NCBI GenBank assembly: GCA_036873135.1
Contig: JAPTYO010000015.1
Span: 1,944,839 to 2,008,838 of the forward strand
DNA length: 64,000 nucleotides
Direction: 5' to 3'
Origin: Clarkia xantiana subsp. parviflora
Lineage: Eukaryota; Streptophyta; Magnoliopsida; Myrtales; Onagraceae
The position numbers and the translations under genes are program-made. The first letter of the stretch is position 1, and each line of letters begins with the position of its first letter. This document shows, one piece after another, positions 1-10,739 of this stretch. The notes under the pieces were generated by a model. That model saw only the letters and a program-made list of their open reading frames with translations, was not told where the DNA came from and did not search any database.

Positions 1-1624
1 CTAAAACATCCAAATGGTTCAAATATTGTTCTAAGACATGACCCAAACGCCTATGCCATCTCAATACTTCATCCTTATTCCCCAAGAAAGTAGCTGCTAT
101 CTTCCTTGGGCTTGAAGGCACCACATCCTTCAAGGTGTACAATCCTTTATTCCGTTGCCCAATCACCATGGACTTGCCACTCTGGCCCTGAAGCAACACA
201 TGATCACAAGTAAAGATCACTTTGCAATTTAACTGGCTAGGCAACCTAGAGACTGAGATCAAATTGAACTTGAAATCAGGGACCAAAAGGATGTTAGTCA
301 ATGTGAATCCACTTGAGAAAGAGCAAGAACCAATATGGGTCACTTTGCACTTGTGACCATTTGGCAAGTGCACATATTGGTGATCAGAGTCACTCTTCTT
401 CAAATCATGTAGCCATTCAATTTGATGAGTGATATGGTTAGTTGCACCTGAGTCAACTATCCAAACCATAGGATCACTAGATATACGTGCCATGTTGACA
501 TGAGCTTGATCCACATCTTCAAAGGATAGAGGTGTATGATCAAAATGATCATCATGGGCAGCAACATGTTGAATCCTTTTGTCAGTTGTACCATGGAAGA
601 TTCTCTTGTCTTTGGCTGCCACATGCTCAATTGAACTTGAGGTTCCACCATCTTCAACAATGTTTGCTGAGTTCCAATTCCTCTTAGGAGCATTTGGATT
701 GTTTTGATGGATTGGATGATCATATGGGTAGCCATGCTTGGTGTAGCAAACATCCTCATGATGACCCTTCTTGCCACAATAGGTGCAAGTAGGAAGTGGT
801 TTGCCACTTGAAGCATTGAAATTGCCTCTGCCTCTTCCAATGCCGTTGCCTCTTCCAAAGCCTCTACCCCTTGCATATCCTCTTCCATTGCCTCTACCTC
901 CTCCATAAGATGGAATCTTCCCAGTGAATAAGGATGTTGCCTCACCCACATCACCAATGGAACCAGAAATGGTCCTTTGACTCTCTTCTTGTACTAACAC
1001 AGAGAAGGCAATGCTAAGTGTAGGAAGGGGTTGCCTCATAAGCAAGTTGCTCCTAATGTGTCCATAGGAATCATTTAGTCCCAAGAGGAAAGCCATCAAC
1101 TTCTGTTTCTCTTTGTGCTCATTGACAATGGCAATGTCCCCAGCACATTCGAGAACCAAATCATCAATGGAAGCAAGAGCATCCCATAGTTGCTTCATCT
1201 TGGCAAAGTATTCAGTGATGGAGAGCACACCTTGAGATGTTTGGTAAATCTCTCTTGTCAATTGAAAGATTTGAGTGCCATCCACTTTGTCAAACATCTC
1301 CTTTAAGTCATTCCAAATGGAAGAGGCTGTAGGATTGTAGATCAAGCCATTGACCAAGTCCTTGGCCACAGTGTTCCTTAACCATGCCTTGACAATTGCA
1401 TTTGCCCTATCCCATCTCACCCTATCATTGACACCAACATCCAATCTTGTGAATGTGCCATCTATAAAACCAAGCTTATTCTTCACCAATAAGCCTTCTC
1501 TGATTGATGTGCTCCAAACATGATAGTTGGATGTTCCTTGAAGCTGAAAAGGAATGAGCATATGGCCAGTGGTGTCTGAGGGGTGAATGTATAGGGGATC
1601 ATCAACATTGGTTTCCTGAGCCAT
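1..1624 (-). CDS. Ty1/copia Gag-protease polyprotein, N-terminal part (runs off left edge)
   Basis: I read one open frame from the ATG at 1624 to the window edge, about 541 codons with no stop. The start MAQETNVDDPLYIHPSDTTG fits copia-type Gag N-termini (Retrotran_gag_3 family), followed by the long alpha-helical Gag body. A Gly/Arg-rich stretch precedes a zinc knuckle, CTYCGKKGHHEDVC, that fits C-x2-C-x4-H-x4-C and should bind packaged RNA. The aspartic-protease active site follows in WIVDSGATNH, and WHRRLGH near the edge marks the GAG-pre-integrase domain. Integrase, RT and RNase H would lie to the left. The intact frame implies a fairly young insertion. Family assignment is from motifs; no search was run. 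Confidence 0.93.
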   Translation of the reverse strand, partial: MAQETNVDDPLYIHPSDTTGHMLIPFQLQGTSNYHVWSTSIREGLLVKNKLGFIDGTFTRLDVGVNDRVRWDRANAIVKAWLRNTVAKDLVNGLIYNPTASSIWNDLKEMFDKVDGTQIFQLTREIYQTSQGVLSITEYFAKMKQLWDALASIDDLVLECAGDIAIVNEHKEKQKLMAFLLGLNDSYGHIRSNLLMRQPLPTLSIAFSVLVQEESQRTISGSIGDVGEATSLFTGKIPSYGGGRGNGRGYARGRGFGRGNGIGRGRGNFNASSGKPLPTCTYCGKKGHHEDVCYTKHGYPYDHPIHQNNPNAPKRNWNSANIVEDGGTSSSIEHVAAKDKRIFHGTTDKRIQHVAAHDDHFDHTPLSFEDVDQAHVNMARISSDPMVWIVDSGATNHITHQIEWLHDLKKSDSDHQYVHLPNGHKCKVTHIGSCSFSSGFTLTNILLVPDFKFNLISVSRLPSQLNCKVIFTCDHVLLQGQSGKSMVIGQRNKGLYTLKDVVPSSPRKIAATFLGNKDEVLRWHRRLGHVLEQYLNHLDVL

Positions 1625-2350
1625 CTTGCAAGCAAAGTAACACAAGGAGCTTGAAGATTCGGAGTAAAGGGAATTCAGAAGCAAGTGACTCCAATGAAAA
1701 CGCACACAAACTATGCACTAGCAACAAAACTAGCACACCAAGTTTGTTGAGAGTAAGACAAAATTCCAGCTCACTCTTCAGTACAATTTGTACAATCCGC
1801 GACAAGTTGCTCCAAGTTCAATGTTCACAAATCACTAGGAATGGGTAAGGATCAAATCTCCATTGAAGAAAGCTCTGAATTCTTCAAGAAACGAAGTGAA
1901 AACTCGAAGAACACACAATGACTCCTCAGCCGAGCAAAGTGTATGCAAACGTTGTAACGTAGGAAAATCACAACTTCCAATTGGTATGCGCAGCTTGAAC
2001 AAGCTCAAAATTCATATCCAAATCCAGGGAAACAAAGAAAATACCAGATTATAACAAGAACAATCACGCAATCAGCTCAACAAGGCTGAAATCAACAAGA
2101 ACTAAGCAAACTAGGACTAAGACATGTTGGCTATCCTTAGTCTATGCTCAGCTTTGTGTAGTGTTGTGATTTCTTGAATTTTTTTACTTACTTGACATCC
2201 ATTCTTGCACAAGAAATGGAAATTTCAAGTTGAGATGAAGATCCACGAAGCTTATCTTGTATGGTTATGCAAGAACAAGGTGAACTTTGAAGGCTAATGT
2301 TGAAGAAATTTGATCTTCTTCAACTAGATGTGTACGCCGCCATTAGGGAT
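1625..2350 (-). other. Copia untranslated leader
   Basis: This stretch separates the primer-binding site from the Gag start codon on the minus strand. I find no long open frame and no repeats. It is probably the transcribed leader that carries packaging and dimerisation signals, but no specific signal can be pointed to. Confidence 0.6.
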
Positions 2351-2363
2351 GGCTCTGATACCA
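2351..2363 (-). promoter_or_regulatory. Copia primer-binding site (initiator tRNA-Met type)
   Basis: The minus strand reads TGGTATCAGAGCC, the standard complement of the plant initiator methionine tRNA 3' end. It lies directly beside the presumed LTR end and primes minus-strand DNA synthesis. Confidence 0.9.
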
Positions 2364-2575
2364 TATAAGCTTGAATCATACTTCATTGATGATTAGGGAT
2401 TACAAGCAAAGTGATACAATATATATACTAAGTGAAACTAGGCTCACCAACTAAGACTATACAAAGAGTTGTGAACCAGGTGCATAGTGTTTGCATAGCA
2501 TAATCGGGTGCATACATAGTGGCAGGGTGTATGCATAGTAAAACTAATTGTATGCATAGTGTATTGAAAATAGTC
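2364..2575 (-). repeat. Copia 5' LTR (approximate limits)
   Basis: About 210 bases lie between the primer-binding site and the point near 2575 where the coding frame of gypsy A gag resumes. The segment carries several copies of a TATGCATAGT-like word. The partner LTR is outside the window, so the outer limit and the target duplication cannot be fixed. An ORF reading from A's gag into this LTR is a chimera and not a gene. Confidence 0.6.
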
Positions 2576-3246
2576 TTCATATACACTTCTATACCTTCGC
2601 CATCGTATTCCTTTATCGTGGGGATACCCAGCCCTGGCGGGGCTAGGGTGTCTATGAGTCGAGGAACGAAGGGATGAGTAGATCGATCCCTCAGCTCCGA
2701 CACCAGCGGCTTCTGCTCTCCCATGCAGATGTTCACGATCTTTACCACCTGATCGGGGGTGATGGGACCATTCAGGGGAATGGTCCTGTGCTGTACTGGT
2801 CCTGGCCCATCAACCACGAATCTCTCTGGCTGAATGGACATCCTACTCCTGTCCTGGCCTCGGGGCGGAGCCTCCTGTACGTTCCGAACCTCTGCTGGTG
2901 GGGGCGCTTCTTCTAACGGGGGCATCTCCTCCTGCCTCCTCGCAGTCTCTCTCCGATCCAAGAGAGCCTCCACGGCTGCCAAAAACATAGGCATGGCTTC
3001 TGCCACAGCCCTCGTCAGGTCCGTAGCTGGGGGAGCCTCCTGCTCCCTATTGCCCTGGTGCTGAGCAGCAATCTCTTCAGGACCTTCATTATGCCCCCCT
3101 GTCTGGGAGAGCTCAGCAGCGGGATGGTTCTGGTTTTCCTCCGGTTCCGGTGGTGAATTCAGGGTCGTCGCAGCGGGATGACGGGAACCACCAGATTGTC
3201 CTTGCCTTCTTTGCTTGCCAGCCGCCATTGAACGAGTAGAAGGCAT
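2576..3246 (-). pseudogene. Gypsy A gag, N-terminal fragment cut by the copia insertion
   Basis: The frame starts at 3246 with MPSTRSMAAGKQRRQGQSGG and continues with a Pro/Glu-rich low-complexity region. The end, around residues 205-225, matches the region just before the Retrotrans_gag domain (a PTIKEYDGEG motif). It closely resembles the gag N-terminus of element D at 20126-20593, so A and D belong to one family. The frame is lost near 2575 where copia LTR sequence begins. The rest of A lies left of the window. Confidence 0.85.
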
Positions 3247-3265
3247 CTCAGCTTCTTGTTAGATT

Positions 3266-3282
3266 CCCACAGACGGCGAAAA
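3266..3282 (-). promoter_or_regulatory. Gypsy A primer-binding site, mutated
   Basis: The minus strand carries the CGCCGTCTGTGGGAA core that the related elements have as TTGGCGCCGTCTGTGGGAA, directly next to the LTR end. The GGCGCC part is altered here (TTTTCGCC), which should weaken tRNA pairing. Confidence 0.75.
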
Positions 3283-3998
3283 TGTTGGATCACGGTGGAA
3301 CTCCGGTACGGTCTTTGACGGCGATCCTAGCTCCTTTGCTCCACGCAATCCTGCAAGAGGGGATAGACCGGGCGGTGACCCAGAATCCCTCTCCGATGCT
3401 TAAATGAGTATCTCGTACGGACTGGCAAGCAGTAATCTCAAGTAATGTATTTCAACGTAAGTGATCTGAGGTGACCTCTTGCCCTTTTATAGGCGAAGAG
3501 ATACCTCAGTTACCTGGTGAACCGTTGGGGGTGGTTAGCCCGTATCCCGCTTATCTCGGGTGTGATCCCGCCTATCTAGGCCATGATCTCGCTTATCTCG
3601 GCCACGCCCCGCGTATCTCGGCCACGCTCCGTGTATCTTAACCACGTTCCGCGTATCTCGGCCACGCCCCGCGTATCTCGGCCTTATCCTCTGATAATGA
3701 GTCCCGACTAACGTCGGGGACTCCAGAGTTATCTCGTTGTGTCACCGCTCGGGGCCCCTCGTCATCGTGACAGGGCCTATTGTTCTCAGGGATTCATCAT
3801 CGGGGCCTGTTCAGGGGCATCTCGTCGGGAGTGTTCAGCTCGCTTGTCAGGTCCGACTCTGTCGGGACCTCTCATCCTCGGACTCCCTTCGTCGGGATCT
3901 TTAGCCTGGGCCATCTTGGCTTTCGTTTAGGGCCCACTGGGCCTATTTGCCGTTTCCTCACCATTAATAGGGCCTAACGGCTGTAGTCGAACCCATCA
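3283..3998 (-). mobile_element. Gypsy A 5' LTR
   Basis: This 716-bp LTR begins TGATGGGTTC on the minus strand and ends GATCCAACA at the primer-binding site. A TATAAAA box lies on the minus strand at 3485-3491. The upstream U3 part (3580-3690) contains direct repeats of a CCGCGTATCTCGG-like word, shared with LTR H at 60661-61420. The right end abuts the coding frame of gypsy B, so A inserted into B. The other LTR is outside the window. Confidence 0.88.
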
Positions 3999-5779
3999 GG
4001 GGCAACCATGGAGGTCCCGATGGCAGAACAGTCAGAACAGCCCGATGATGAAGACACTTGGGAGATGTATACCGATGGCTCCACAAGTTCAGAAGGATTG
4101 GGAGCAGGGTTCGTACTGATACCGCCAGGTGGAGGCGAGCCCCTTCGATATGCCCTGACCTTGACGTTTAGGGCCACCAACAATGAAGCTGAATATGAGG
4201 CTCTCATCACTGGCCTCAAGATTTCCAAAGGAACGGGAGTTGGTCACTTAAAGGTGAAGTGTGATGCTAGCCTGATTTTGAACCAAGTCCAGGGGCGATA
4301 CGAAGCAAAGAGCCCGATGATGAAAAAGTACCTTCGTGAGGTGCAAACCTTGAAGGAGAGTTTCAAGAGCTTTGATATTGAGGCGATCCCGAGGGAGGAT
4401 AATGTGGAAGCAGATGCCTTGAGCAAGTTCGCTTTGGGGGCACCCCTCGATGAATGTCGGAAGGTGCACTTCTTGGAGAAGGTGATCCTGTCAACCACCA
4501 ATCAATCAGAGGTATGTGCCATCGAGACCGGATCGGGGGAGCCCACTTGGATGACCTCGATAGCCGCGTACCTGACTACAGGGGCAGTCCCCGATGATGA
4601 AGTAGCAGCTGGCAAATTACGCCGAATCGCGGTCAATTATGTGATTGTGGACAATCAGCTGTATAAAAAGGGGTATTCAACTCCTTACTTGAAATGTGTG
4701 GCTGAGCCCGGTACAGATCGGATCCTTAGGGAGGTGCACGAAGGATACTCGACTTGTCATGAAGGTGCCCGATCCATCGTGAGGAAAGTGCTGAACCTGG
4801 GCTATTACTGGCCCTCGATGAACAAGGAGGCAACGATGCTAGTCCGATCATGTGACGCTTGCCAGAGGTATGCCCCGAATATCGTGGCTTCAGCTGCCGA
4901 TCTAACGTCCATCAAGAGTGCTTGGCCCTTCGCGCAATGGGGAATCAATTTGGTGGGACCCCTTCCAATTGCAAAAGGTCAGTGCCGATATTTGCTTGTG
5001 GCTATTGATTATTTCTCGAAGTGGATAGAAGCTAAGGCATTGGCCAAGAAAACGGGGAATCATATCCTCAAATTCCTCCAGACCCGTATTATATCCAGAT
5101 ACGGGATCCCTAAGGTGTTGATCAGTGATAACGGCCCTCCGTTTAACGGGGTCCAGTGGAAGGAGTACTTGGAGGAACTGAAAATTGAGCATCGGACAGC
5201 CTCTGTCCATCATGCTCAAACCAATGGACAGGTGGAGTCAGCCAACAAGATCGTGATGGATGGCCTGAAGAAGAGGGTCCATGCCTTGAAGGGCAAATGG
5301 CCGGACGAGCAGGAAAATGTGCTTTGGGTTGTTAGAACAACACCCAAACGATCGACTGGGGAGACTCCGTTTGGCCTTGTTTATGGCACGGAAGCAGTCG
5401 CTCCCGTTGAAATAGCTGTGGCATCCCATCGGACGAGGTATTATGAACCTCTGTCGAATGATGAAATGAGGTTTCTGGACTTGGACTTGGTCGAAGAGAA
5501 GAGGCGGAATGCCGATGAGGCCCAGGCTCGGATACCCTTGGCAACGGCCAGATATTACAATCGGCGAGTCAAGTCTCGACAGTTCTTTGACGGGGAACTG
5601 GTCTGGCTCGGAACGAATTTACCCTTTTGGATCAGATCAACAAGATGTCACCAAAATGGGAAGGACCTTATAAGGTCGTGGGGATGCCAGCTCGAAATGG
5701 GTATAAGTTGGAAGACCTCGATGGCAATGTGTTGAAGCATTCTTTTAGTGGTGAACACTTGAAGAAATGTCATGCCTGA
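3999..5779 (+). pseudogene. Gypsy B RNase H-integrase (3' half of pol), truncated and frameshifted
   Basis: The frame is open from the LTR A border, so the ATG at 4008 is only an internal methionine. RNase H comes first, with YTDGS near residue 22, NNEAEYEA near 58-65 and a late Asp in EDNVEADALSK. The integrase HHCC zinc site lies around residues 243-292 (HEGYSTCHEGA ... CDACQ). The DDE core follows with AIDYFSKW, ISDNGPPF and QVESAN. The order RNase H then integrase is Ty3/gypsy. Near 5620 the frame shifts, and the conserved C-terminus (MSPKWEGPYKV through HLKKCHA) continues in another frame to a stop at 5777-5779. RT and gag lie beyond the A insertion, outside the window. Confidence 0.92.
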
Positions 5780-5904
5780 TATTAGTCGCCTTTAGTGGTG
5801 CAAGTTGTTTATCGTTTTGATTCGATATAAACAGGTTTTGAGCCATCAATGAATAAAGAGGTTTCTTCCGATCAGATTGTTCTTAGATTTATTATTCTAA
5901 GTGT
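5780..5904 (+). other. Gypsy B spacer after integrase
   Basis: Short non-coding spacer between the integrase stop and the minisatellite. Nothing specific is seen. Confidence 0.4.
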
Positions 5905-6275
5905 GGTTAAATCGCCTTAAGTGGTGTGGTTAAATCGCCTTAAGTGGTGTGTTTAAATCGCCTTAAGTGGTGTGGTTAAATCGCCTTAAGTGGTGTGTTT
6001 AAATCGCCTTAAGTGGTGTGGTTAAATCGCCTTAAGTGGTGTGGTTAAATCGCCTTAAGTGGTGTGGTTAAATCGTCTTAAGTGGTGTGGTTAAATCGCC
6101 TTAAGTGGCATGGCTAAATCGCCTTAAGTGGTGTGGTTAAATCTCCTTAAGTGGCGTAGTTAAATCGCCTTAAGTGGTGCGGTTAAAACGTCTTAAGTGA
6201 CGTGTTGAATCACTCTAAGTGGTATGGTCAAATCGCCTTAAGTGGCGTGGTTAATTCACCTTAAGTGGTGCATTG
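5905..6275 (+). repeat. 23-bp minisatellite in gypsy B
   Basis: About 16 tandem copies of a roughly 23-bp unit, GTGGTTAAATCGCCTTAAGT plus GGT, become more diverged toward the right end. The array sits between the 3' end of the sense integrase and the 3' end of the antisense ORF, the same place as the unrelated arrays of elements E, G and K. Confidence 0.93.
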
Positions 6276-6363
6276 ATAATCGGAACCAAAATAAATTGAT
6301 ATTATAAAGGCCTGAATGTTCATGACAGGAGAAGGAAATTACAAGGATTCTAAAAATAAAGCG

Positions 6364-8411
6364 TTAAGCTTGGTCCTTGGCAGCATCGAGGGGAGCAGAG
6401 TCCACGAGATCCGTGGCAGAAGGCTCCGCGATCGGAGGATCGGACCCTTGGAGGTCAGCCAGTGAAGGGTCAGCTGCCGAAGGGTCGATTTTCGGGGGAT
6501 CAGCTGTCGGGAGGTCTGTACTTGGAGGCTCCACCGTGCCTTCGGCACCTGCAATTCCCTCGGGGGTGTTGGCCTCATCGCTCTCCTCCGAAAGGTTGAA
6601 ATACCTCTCCGCGAAGGGGGCGAGAGTCTGAGACTTGGTGAAGTCAATGGCATTTCCATACTCCAGATGGAGTTCCGCAACAACATTGAACAAGGTGGTC
6701 TCCATTTCCGCGTTGCAGAACCTCACCGCGTCCACCTTGAAATCCTCGGAGCCCCGGTAATCTTCCCGACCCTTGGCCTCAGCCTCAGCCAGTTTGGTGG
6801 GAAACTCAGTGATTTCCCGCTCCATCTGTTGGGACCGATTGGTGAGAAGGACCTTCTCAGCCTCCAGTCCCGCCTTGACGTCCTCTAGAGCCTTCTTTTC
6901 GAGGACGAGCCTGTCCCGATCCTCCGCGTGCCTTTGCTGCTCTTCCTTGAGCTTTTTCTGCTCCTGCTTCAGCAATCGCTCGAAGTCGTGGACCCGCTTC
7001 AGGAGGTCCCAAGTCTTCTGGCTAAGGAGGGCTTGCTCCTTAACCAGTTTGCTCTTCGACGATTCGGAGGCAGCCAAATCCTCCTCGAGCTTGGCCAAGA
7101 CCTCTGGGGCTGCCTTGGCTCGCTCCCGCTCTAGGGCCTCCTCAGGGGCTAGGATGTACCCGAAACAGCGGTGTTGGTCCGCCATTTCATGTGAAAAACA
7201 AAGGAAGAGGTTAGTACAAGAGAATATTTTGCCTTATATACTAAGTGTAAAAACAGGAAACCTTACCTCCACGCGGCGAATGGCCATTTCACGAATGTCC
7301 GTGTGGATGTCCGCCCGAGCCAAGGAGAGCGGAAGCTTTAGAGATGGCGGAACCGAACCTGCCAGCAAGTGCAGACCCAGTTCCGGTGGTGCATCGCCCC
7401 GACGGAGCGGGACCCCTCGCAGTGATTCGATCGGGGTCCAGGGAGCTGCCACTTGGTCGGGGGTGTAGAGCTGATAGAAACTCCTGTCTAAGGGGAGAGG
7501 GGGATGGATGACCTGAGTATTGGAGGTGCGTGCCTCCGAGCCGCCGTGAGACCCAGTCGTCCCTTCAGGAGTTAGGCTCAAAACCGGCGAATGCTGTTGT
7601 GTTTGGGAAGATGGAAGCAGCCCCTCGGGAGTTGGCTCCAACGGGGTCTGCCTCACCCCCCGACGACGAATCAGGGCTTGACCTTCGCTCACCTCCTCGG
7701 AAGAGTGAGAAATGTCCAGGTCAACCACCCGACGGAACAGACCGTCCGTCGGGGCATCTTCAATCCCCGATCCTCTCGGGGCAGGAAGTGGAAGGAGGGG
7801 CTCTCTGACCTGAGCGTCGGAGGGTGGCACCCCCGCCGGAGCTCCAGCTCCCGATTGACCTGCAGCTGGAGGACGAGAAGCTTTAGAAAGATAATCAGGG
7901 AGTTGATCGGGATCCTTACACCAAACGACGCGACGGGAGAGATACTGGTCTTTCCCGTAGTAGTTGTAATAACCCACTTTGAGGATGCGGGGAGTTTCTC
8001 CTTGCAGGATGCGGTTGATCCCTTCGATTCTAGTTTTCTTATCGGAGGGGATTAACTCCTTGGGAATACGCTTTTTGTATAATTGGATGGCTAATCGGAG
8101 CTGCTTACCTTCTTCGTGAGTCTGGGTGTTGAAGATCCTCTCCATCTTGTCCACCCGGGCCCGCTTGGCCTCCTCCGCAGTTGAAGGTGCCGATGAGGAG
8201 GCGGCCTTCTTCGAAGACTTCCTCTTCCGTGCGGGACGTTGGACGGCATTGGTCTCCGCCTTCTTAAGCATGATATTGGTCAGCATTGATACCTTCTTAG
8301 CTGCAAAGGAACGACATAGGAGGGGTCGTCGTAGAGTTGACCCCCGAAGGCAGCATCGAGGAGACGGATCCCGGCCAGAACCAGATCCCGTTCCACGATG
8401 GAGTTGGCATC
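6364..8411 (-). pseudogene. Gypsy B antisense ORF, 3' exons (Transposase_28-like family)
   Basis: These exons are antisense to B's pol. An open 350-codon frame from 8286 encodes a Lys/Arg-rich start, a conserved block with PRILKVGYYNYYGKDQYL, and a Pro/Ser-rich region. It ends in a GAG|GTAAGG donor at 7267. The next exon (7185 to 6364) encodes a strong coiled coil of about 150 residues and an acidic tail of PS-A-DP repeats. Bases 8287-8411 hold the end of the preceding exon. Compared with copy F, most of the intron here has been deleted, leaving only its TTTGCAG end. The same gene continues at 16170-16988 beyond element E. Function is unknown; relatives are annotated as putative gypsy type transposon proteins. 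Confidence 0.82.
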
Positions 8412-8416
8412 GAGGG
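8412..8416. other. Target site duplication of element E (left)
   Basis: GAGGG directly before the LTR. The same five bases follow the other LTR at 16165-16169. Removing E restores continuity with the homologous, uninterrupted copy F near 30600. Confidence 0.95.
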
Positions 8417-9544
8417 TGTTAGATTCCAAGTCTCGGGTCAACAGATGGTCGACCTAAGTTTCGTTCCTCAATTGAGATGTTGCGGATCCGGTGCTCTTGG
8501 GTTGTGTCGTCTTAGCCCGTGTCTTTCCGTTCTTCACTTCGCTTCTCTTCTCGCCCTTCAAGAGGGGCAATACCAGGCACAGAGGGGGGGGGGGTGGTGC
8601 CTGATGAACCCTCTCCAATGCCTAAGTCAGTACGGTGTTTGTAGAGAGATAAAGCTAGAGAGATGTCAGAGTTAAATTATGCAACTTGCCAAGATGATCA
8701 AATGAATGGTGGAGGAGTGGTATTTATAGGCAATGGTGTCATTAAGGTGACTTAATGACGTCGTTAACCTTTGAACACACTTAGTTAACATGTAATTGCA
8801 CGATTAGAACTTTAAAGCATGGAGAGGTGTGTAAAATATTCTAAGTGCGGGAGTCGGGAAACGGTGCCGGGGCCCTTGGGGCGGATGAAAAATCCGACCC
8901 CTAAGGGCAGGGACCGGGTGTCGGAACCTTCGGGGTCGGGTCGAGGATCCAACCCCGAGGACTTGGGGTCGGGCGAATGGGCCCGGTCAAACAAGTTTGA
9001 CCGGGTGGGAGAGGTCTCCCAGTCAAACCAAGTTTGACTGGGAGCCCCCCTCCCTTTCCCCTTCCACCCGATCTCTCAATAGAGAGATCGGGTGGGGGGA
9101 CCCGATCTCTCAGTTGAGAGATCGGGTGGGAGGACCCGATCTCTCAGCTGAGAGATCGGGTGGGAGAGGCCTCCCAGTCAAACCAGTTTGACTGGGAGCC
9201 TCTCCCTCCTCCCGATCTCTCAGCTGAGAGATCTGGAGGGGGCCACCTCCCAATCTCTCTTACGAGAGATTGGGAGGGTCTCCCACCCGGTCAAACCTTG
9301 GTTTGACCGGGTGCTCCCACCCCGTCAAACCTTGGTTTGACCGGGTGCACCCACCCGGTCAAACCATGGTTTGACCGGGTCGGAAAATTCGGAAGTTTGG
9401 GCTGGTGCGTTTTTTCTGGTTCGGATCGTTTCTTTTTGTGGGTAACATACTTGGGCACAAAGTTTCGATTTACAATCATTAACGGGGTGATAAAAATAAA
9501 ACGATTTGGTAGTCAACGGGTTCAAATTGGGCGTATATCCATCA
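8417..9544 (-). repeat. Element E 3' LTR
   Basis: This LTR is 1128 bp, TGATGGATATACGCCC ... CTAACA on the minus strand. A TATAAATA box is on the minus strand near 8728-8735. U3 contains an array of palindromes (9055-9380): several GATCTCTCAGCTGAGAGATC-type units, then units of the AAACCTTGGTTTGACCGGGT type. It is 161 bp longer than the 5' LTR, mostly because of extra palindrome units. Confidence 0.93.
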
Positions 9545-10720
9545 TATGCCCCCGAGTCAACCAATGGCCTGACCCTTGATTGACTCTATTTTAGGATGGT
9601 ATGACACGCGCAATTTGAAGCCGGGATTTTACCTTTTGTCGGAGTCCTTACTTACCCATGGATGTGTGTCTCTGACTCTGCCACCTGTCTTATAAGATAG
9701 AGGAATTGCAAATGTCAGAATAGCACGGGCACGTGTCCAAGCACGTGTCCGTCCGAGGTGGAAATAATAAATTTAACACCGTCATGAGTGTGTGCTTGGA
9801 AAATGTATGCTCATGTGGAGATGCAACATGAACACAGCTAAACAAGTCCATGTTTCAATTTCGTGCCGGGATAAGTCTAAGTGAAGAAAAAATTTCAATT
9901 TTGGTCCGAAATTTTTCTAAGTATGGGATACTAGAAAATATTCCTATAGGATGTTAACTAGGAGTGAACATGGACATATCATGAACATGAGGATGTGTAC
10001 TAGCATACATGCAAGTAGGAACACAAGTATGGGAATGGGTGTAGACATGTTGTGATTGTAGTCATGAATGTATGCATGAATATATGGCGGCCATGTACAT
10101 GGACGTCTAAATGTTTGAACATACGGGAGTGTGTACGTGGGCATGCATATGAGTGCAAGCATGAACATGTATGTATGTATGGACGGGTTGTGAGTATAAG
10201 CATGAGTGATGACATTGATGTACCTGTAGATGTTAATCATGAATATGAGCATAAGTGCAAATGTGAGAGCATAGACCTCTCCTTTACTTGAGGGTGGGAA
10301 CTCTGCCACTCAATGGGACACAACGTTCCGCCTCCCTCGTACTAGCGTGAGCATTGTCCATTAACCTCGACCTTCGGCATGTGTAACATTTTTTCTTCAT
10401 TCGTTGGAGCGTGTGTATAGCTCTTGACCTTTACCCTGCAATTTGTTCCCCATAAAAGTGAGGGTGAAAATGCTTACAAGCTTTCTTCTTACCGCCGCGA
10501 GCGAAGGGGTCTATTGACATGTGTTATGGGTTGACCCTTCCTTTGGATGTGTTGGAGCGTTGCTCCATTTGGGGAAGCTAAAAGTTCGCCCTCTTCCCTT
10601 GGTGTAAGGTTGCCCCCGTAGTAGGCGTATCTCGCCCCTCCATGAGTAAGGGTCGATCTTTGCGTTGGTTGCTCGTATAGATGACTCACTTTTGGGAAGC
10701 TTTCTTCTTCAGACAGGGAG
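9545..10720 (+). other. Element E internal region beside the 3' LTR
   Basis: The first about 300 bases match the corresponding part of K (from 42333). No convincing gene is seen. The ORFs in 9944-10309 are rich in ATG/CAT alternation and look fortuitous. Confidence 0.5.
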
Positions 10721-10739
10721 ACCTTGAAGATCGTTTTCC

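Noticed and set aside
2351..2363. tRNA-like matches at TGGTATCAGAGC sites
   Set aside because: Only the short 3'-end complement is present, beside LTR ends; there is no cloverleaf, so these are primer-binding sites.
2428..2575. C-terminal end of the A gag ORF past 2575
   Set aside because: It translates copia LTR sequence (repeated TATGCATAGT) and is a chimeric read-through.
9944..10309. ORFs rich in His/Tyr/Met in element E as a gene
   Set aside because: The sequence is a degenerate ATG/CAT-alternating stretch with frames on both strands and no homologous counterpart in K.
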